Positions 27,588 through 29,972 of a stretch of 29,972 nt of DNA are shown here, one piece after another. The stretch's first letter is position 1. The number at the start of each line of letters is the position of its first letter. Under the pieces are notes generated by a model. The model was not told where the DNA came from, searched no databases, and saw only the letters and a list, made by a program, of their open reading frames with translations. The DNA is from Betaproteobacteria bacterium (GTDB taxonomy: Bacteria > Pseudomonadota > Gammaproteobacteria > Burkholderiales > Casimicrobiaceae), in the NCBI GenBank assembly GCA_016704895.1, contig JADIZG010000050.1, forward strand, positions 1 to 29,972. The letters are read 5' to 3'. The position numbers and the translations under genes are program-made.

Positions 27588-27863
27588 TCAGCGTGCGCCG
27601 CCGGCCAGCGCGCCGCGCCACTCGTGCACCGGCGGCAGGCCGCCCATCGACACGATCGCGACGAACAGCGCCACGGCGAGCGCGACGACGATCGCGATGC
27701 CCGCGAGCCACGTGGCCGAAACGCGTCGAGCGTCGGCCGATCCCTGCGCGAGCACCCATGCCGGCGCCGGCGAAAGCAGGAAGCAGGCGAGGGCGGGCGC
27801 CCACGCGCCGCGCAGCGCGAGAGCGAGGACGCCCGCGCAGAGGTCCCCCGCGGGCGGATGCAT
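27588..27863 (-). CDS. Small membrane protein of unknown function
   Basis: A 91-residue protein that I do not recognise. It has two hydrophobic segments, about residues 10-40 (VLALALRGAWAPALACFLL and on) and 50-72 (WLAGIAIVVALAVALFVAIV), then a short tail SMGGLPPVHEWRG. GAGGA lies 7 bp before the ATG at 27863, which supports it as real. It is between the EncFtn-like gene (72 bp upstream) and the substrate-binding-protein gene (17 bp downstream), all on one strand. Confidence 0.65.
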   Translation of the reverse strand: MHPPAGDLCAGVLALALRGAWAPALACFLLSPAPAWVLAQGSADARRVSATWLAGIAIVVALAVALFVAIVSMGGLPPVHEWRGALAGGAR

Positions 27864-27905
27864 GGCGGTCTCCTCGGTGGATGCCGGTGCGTTTCGCGAG
27901 CGGGG

Positions 27906-27925
27906 TGGCCGGCGCTCCGCGCCGG
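27906..27925. terminator. GC-rich hairpin after the EncFtn-like gene
   Basis: GGCCGGCGC and GCGCCGG form a stem around a 3-nt loop, beginning 10 bp beyond the EncFtn-like stop. There is no T run, so it may only slow transcription or stabilise the 3' end. Confidence 0.35.
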
Positions 27926-27935
27926 TCCCGCGGGA

Positions 27936-28223
27936 TCAACCGTGCGCGATCGGCTTGTCGGTGAACAGGAAGTCCTTCAGCTCCTTCGAGAACGTCGGGT
28001 CCTTGCGGCGGATCCACTCGAGCACCATCGCGGCGTGCTCCTTCTCCTCGTCGCGGTTGTGCGCGAGGATCGCCTTCAGCGCCGGGTCCTTGCACGCGTC
28101 GGCGCGCTGGTTGTACCAGTCGACCGCTTCCAGCTCCTCCATCAGCGACACGATCGCGCGGTGCATGTCGCGGGTCTCGTCGGACAGCTCCTCGACGGGT
28201 TCGTGGTAACCGACGCTCGACAT
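27936..28223 (-). CDS. Encapsulated-ferritin-like protein (EncFtn family), no cargo peptide
   Basis: A 95-residue two-helix ferritin-like protein closely resembling the EncFtn cargo of encapsulin nanocompartments, which oxidises and stores iron. The helices carry HRAIVSLMEELEAVDWYNQR and ILAHNRDEEKEHAAMVLEW. E30, E60 and H63 fall on the ferroxidase residues known from Rhodospirillum rubrum EncFtn (E32, E62, H65), shifted by two. Known EncFtn proteins carry a C-terminal cargo-loading peptide or are fused to the shell protein. This one stops right after the second helix and FLFTDKPIAHG, and no shell gene is in the window. AAAGGAAG precedes the ATG. It may work unencapsulated, or its shell may be elsewhere. 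Confidence 0.85.
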   Translation of the reverse strand: MSSVGYHEPVEELSDETRDMHRAIVSLMEELEAVDWYNQRADACKDPALKAILAHNRDEEKEHAAMVLEWIRRKDPTFSKELKDFLFTDKPIAHG

Positions 28224-28370
28224 GACGACTTCCTTTCTCGACGTGGAGGGGACGCGGATGAACCAACAATGATAGCCGCAGTCCGACGCCGTGGGCTCGC
28301 GGACGGTCGGGAGCTGCGGCATCCGCGCGGCAAGTGCAACGCGACGCGGGCAGCGCGCGCGACAGGGGCG

Positions 28371-28716
28371 CTAGCGCGTCCCGCCCGGTCCTGACGAACT
28401 CGATCGATTCCTCGAACAGCGCAAGGTCCTTCTCGTAGTCGGCCGCGTCGGCGCGGTCGATCTGTATCCATTCCCTCGTGCTCTCCAGACCGCTGGGTCG
28501 AAAGGAAACGACGTTGTCCCGCGAGAACTGGAGCTCGGTCGCGACGGAAACGGGCAGACGCAGCCCGACCCCTTTTCCGCTGATGCAGGCGAACATCTTG
28601 CCGGAAACGAAATAGGCGTCGAGGCCGTTGATCGTCTTCGCCACGACGCCGGGCAGCTTGAGAAGCAAGGCGTCGAGCTCCGCCTTGCGGCGGGCCGCGG
28701 GGATGTCGGTCGTCAA
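28371..28716 (-). CDS. TfoX/YjbR-like small protein, probable one-base frameshift at the end
   Basis: From the TTG at 28716, preceded by GGACGGA, the protein reads MTTDIPAARRKAELDALLLK, then FVSGKMFACISGKGVGLRLP and a C-terminal helix YEKDLALFEESIEFVRT. This resembles TfoX N-terminal-like and YjbR/MmcQ small proteins, whose role is poorly defined. As sequenced the frame passes the natural end and overlaps other genes. Removing one G from the minus-strand GGG (C run at 28380-28382) gives VRTGRTR and a TAG at 28371, for about 114 residues, the usual size. An ATG at 28779 could extend the N-terminus by 21 residues. Confidence 0.65.
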
Positions 28717-29031
28717 GGTTGGTCCGTCCTGGAAGTCATCGATCGGGTGAACGAATCGGCGGGCGCGGAGGGCATGCATGGACACCGCCCGGTGTCGGCC
28801 GGCGAGGCGACGCCTATCGTAGCCGCATTTGATCGTCGCCGCGAACGACCCGGGCGCGGTTGCCGTGCCCAGGGTCCACGAGAGGCCCCTCCGCCGGCAG
28901 ACAGGCGCAGAACCCGGACGGCCGTCCGTGAACTGCGCCCGCGGCCTGCTCTCGTCGCTCCATCGGTCCGTACTATCATCGCGACGCGCGGCACGGATGC
29001 CGTGCAGCGATTTCATGGGCTCGGGAAAACA
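28717..29031. other. Divergent intergenic region
   Basis: About 315 bp between the divergent TfoX-like gene and the secreted-protein gene. I see no coding sequence. It should hold promoters for both; TATCAT at 28973-28978 is a weak -10 candidate for the plus-strand gene. Confidence 0.4.
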
Positions 29032-29972
29032 ATGCGAATGAACGCGTCGGTCTGGTGCGCAGTGGCGGTGCTCGTGTTCGCGACCGGGGCCGCGGCCGCC
29101 GACTTCGGAACGCCGGGCGGGCCGCAACCGGCCAACCTCGACGCGATCGCGGACGTCCTGCGGCAGGACCCGTACGACCTCGAGCTGCTGATCAGCTACG
29201 GCACGTCGAAGGGCGGCTCGGCGGGCCACCTGGCACTGGCCATCCGCGACCAGGCGCCCGGCGACGACCTGGTCTACTCGGCCAACTTCTACGCCGATCG
29301 GAAGGCCGAGCACGACGAGCACTTCTACACCGATGAACTGATGGTCCGGATCCCGAAGAAGGAATACCTGTTCGGGACGACGTCGTCGCTCGGCAGGAAG
29401 GCGTCGTTCGGCCTGGATTTCGGCGAGATCTACAAGCGATCGGTCATCGGCGTCCGCGTCTACGGCGTGTCGCCGGCCGAGAAGGTGGCGCTGACCGATT
29501 ACTTCAAGCGCATCAACGACGACTATCGCGCCCGGGCGCGCAACACCGAGTACCACGACGGCGAGGTCAAGTACGACTACCTGCGCCTCAACTGCGCCAA
29601 GACCATCGGCTCCGGATTCCGGTTCGGCGCCGGCTACAGGGACCTCGACGTCACGAGCGCGACCATGCTCCGCGGGCGGAGGGTGGTGGCGGCCGCGAAC
29701 GCCAACGTTCCCACCGAGATGGCGATGAAGCTCCTCGAGCAGTGGCACGCGAGGGGTTTCCGGATGGACGTGGTCCTGTACCGGAAGTACGCGGGCTCCG
29801 CCTACGTGGATCCGCACGAGGACGAGAAGGTGGCGTTCAAGGACCTGCCCAACCGGTTCCCCTCGGTCCTGTCCCGCGACTTCCGGAAGGAGCAGGGCAA
29901 GTACGAGGACTTCGACAATCTCTACGCGATGTACGTCCTCTACAACCTGGCCAGGTACAGCGTGCGGGTGAA
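29032..29972 (+). CDS. Secreted protein resembling DUF4105/Lnb-type cysteine hydrolases (5' part, runs off window)
   Basis: An open frame of at least 313 codons with no stop before the window ends. It begins with a signal peptide (MRMNASVWCAVAVLVFATG, probable cleavage after AAA before ADFG), so the protein is exported. Two stretches recall the DUF4105 family, which includes the Lnb lipoprotein transacylase: SAGHLALAIRDQAPGDDLVY (candidate catalytic His) and YDYLRLNCAKTIG (candidate catalytic Cys), in the same order and with similar spacing. The part between them (VIGVRVYGVSPAEKVALTDYF) also fits. I judge this a remote match. The C-terminal part (YVDPHEDEKVAFKDLPNRFP) is not recognised. Other papain-like hydrolases are possible. 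Confidence 0.6.
   Translation, partial: MRMNASVWCAVAVLVFATGAAAADFGTPGGPQPANLDAIADVLRQDPYDLELLISYGTSKGGSAGHLALAIRDQAPGDDLVYSANFYADRKAEHDEHFYTDELMVRIPKKEYLFGTTSSLGRKASFGLDFGEIYKRSVIGVRVYGVSPAEKVALTDYFKRINDDYRARARNTEYHDGEVKYDYLRLNCAKTIGSGFRFGAGYRDLDVTSATMLRGRRVVAAANANVPTEMAMKLLEQWHARGFRMDVVLYRKYAGSAYVDPHEDEKVAFKDLPNRFPSVLSRDFRKEQGKYEDFDNLYAMYVLYNLARYSVRV

Noticed and set aside
27588..28223. Encapsulin operon
   Set aside because: No shell-protein gene on either side of the EncFtn-like gene; the neighbours are a two-segment membrane protein and a solute-binding protein.

Overview
The window is very GC-rich chromosomal DNA from a Gram-negative bacterium. The gene set (TRAP transporter, YidB, MscS, YceH, AmmeMemoRadiSam genes, PF04392-type substrate-binding proteins, SCP-x-like thiolase, TPP-controlled thiC) best fits a betaproteobacterium of Burkholderiales type; this is inferred from protein resemblance only. 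Nearly all the space is coding and genes lie in short runs on both strands. There is no rRNA, CRISPR array, prophage or insertion sequence.

Layout. 1-3285 (+): end of a TRAP small permease, the TRAP large permease dctM, and a MtaA/CmuA-like methyltransferase fused to a corrinoid-binding module. 3332-6463 (-): uppP, yidB, mscS, yceH. 6619-10311 (+): a NYN-LOTUS protein, then the overlapping trio amrB-amrA-amrS. 10312-10730: a less GC-rich, structured intergenic region leading to a YjjJ-type HipA kinase (10731-12106). 12253-16390 (-): SCP-x-like thiolase, a collapsed substrate-binding-protein gene holding a 25-G run, and thiC with its TPP riboswitch. 16558-19732 (+): zinc-ribbon/adenylate cyclase/AAA/TPR-like signalling protein. 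19799-20881 (-): thiD with an unusual membrane tail. 20986-21059 (+): tRNA-Gly(CCC). 21351-26594 (+): DMT exporter, beta-hydroxyacid dehydrogenase, HisN-like phosphatase, NAD-epimerase and PaaK/CapK-like ligase. 26620-28716 (-): a damaged substrate-binding protein, a small membrane protein, an EncFtn-like ferritin and a TfoX-like protein. 29032-end (+): a secreted protein that runs off the window and resembles DUF4105/Lnb cysteine hydrolases.

Three things stand out. (1) A dispersed repeat beginning ATGGGGTCAGAGC supplies the last codons and the stop of three unrelated genes (yjjJ, thiolase, cyclase), giving each the C-terminus MGSE(P/L). At both convergent junctions it forms inverted pairs. 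(2) Many genes carry one-base frameshifts, almost all in short G or C runs, with the reading frame clearly continuing afterwards. That pattern points to consensus sequencing error more than to gene decay, so several 'broken' genes are probably intact in the organism. (3) The 420-bp region before yjjJ has a good sigma70 promoter, repeated TAAGTG half-sites and a four-stem nested inverted repeat, which suggests a regulated toxin-like kinase.

ThiC and ThiD make and phosphorylate the pyrimidine half of thiamine. The AmmeMemoRadiSam genes form one translationally coupled unit of unknown reaction. The EncFtn-like protein has its metal-site residues but no encapsulin gene and no cargo peptide in view.
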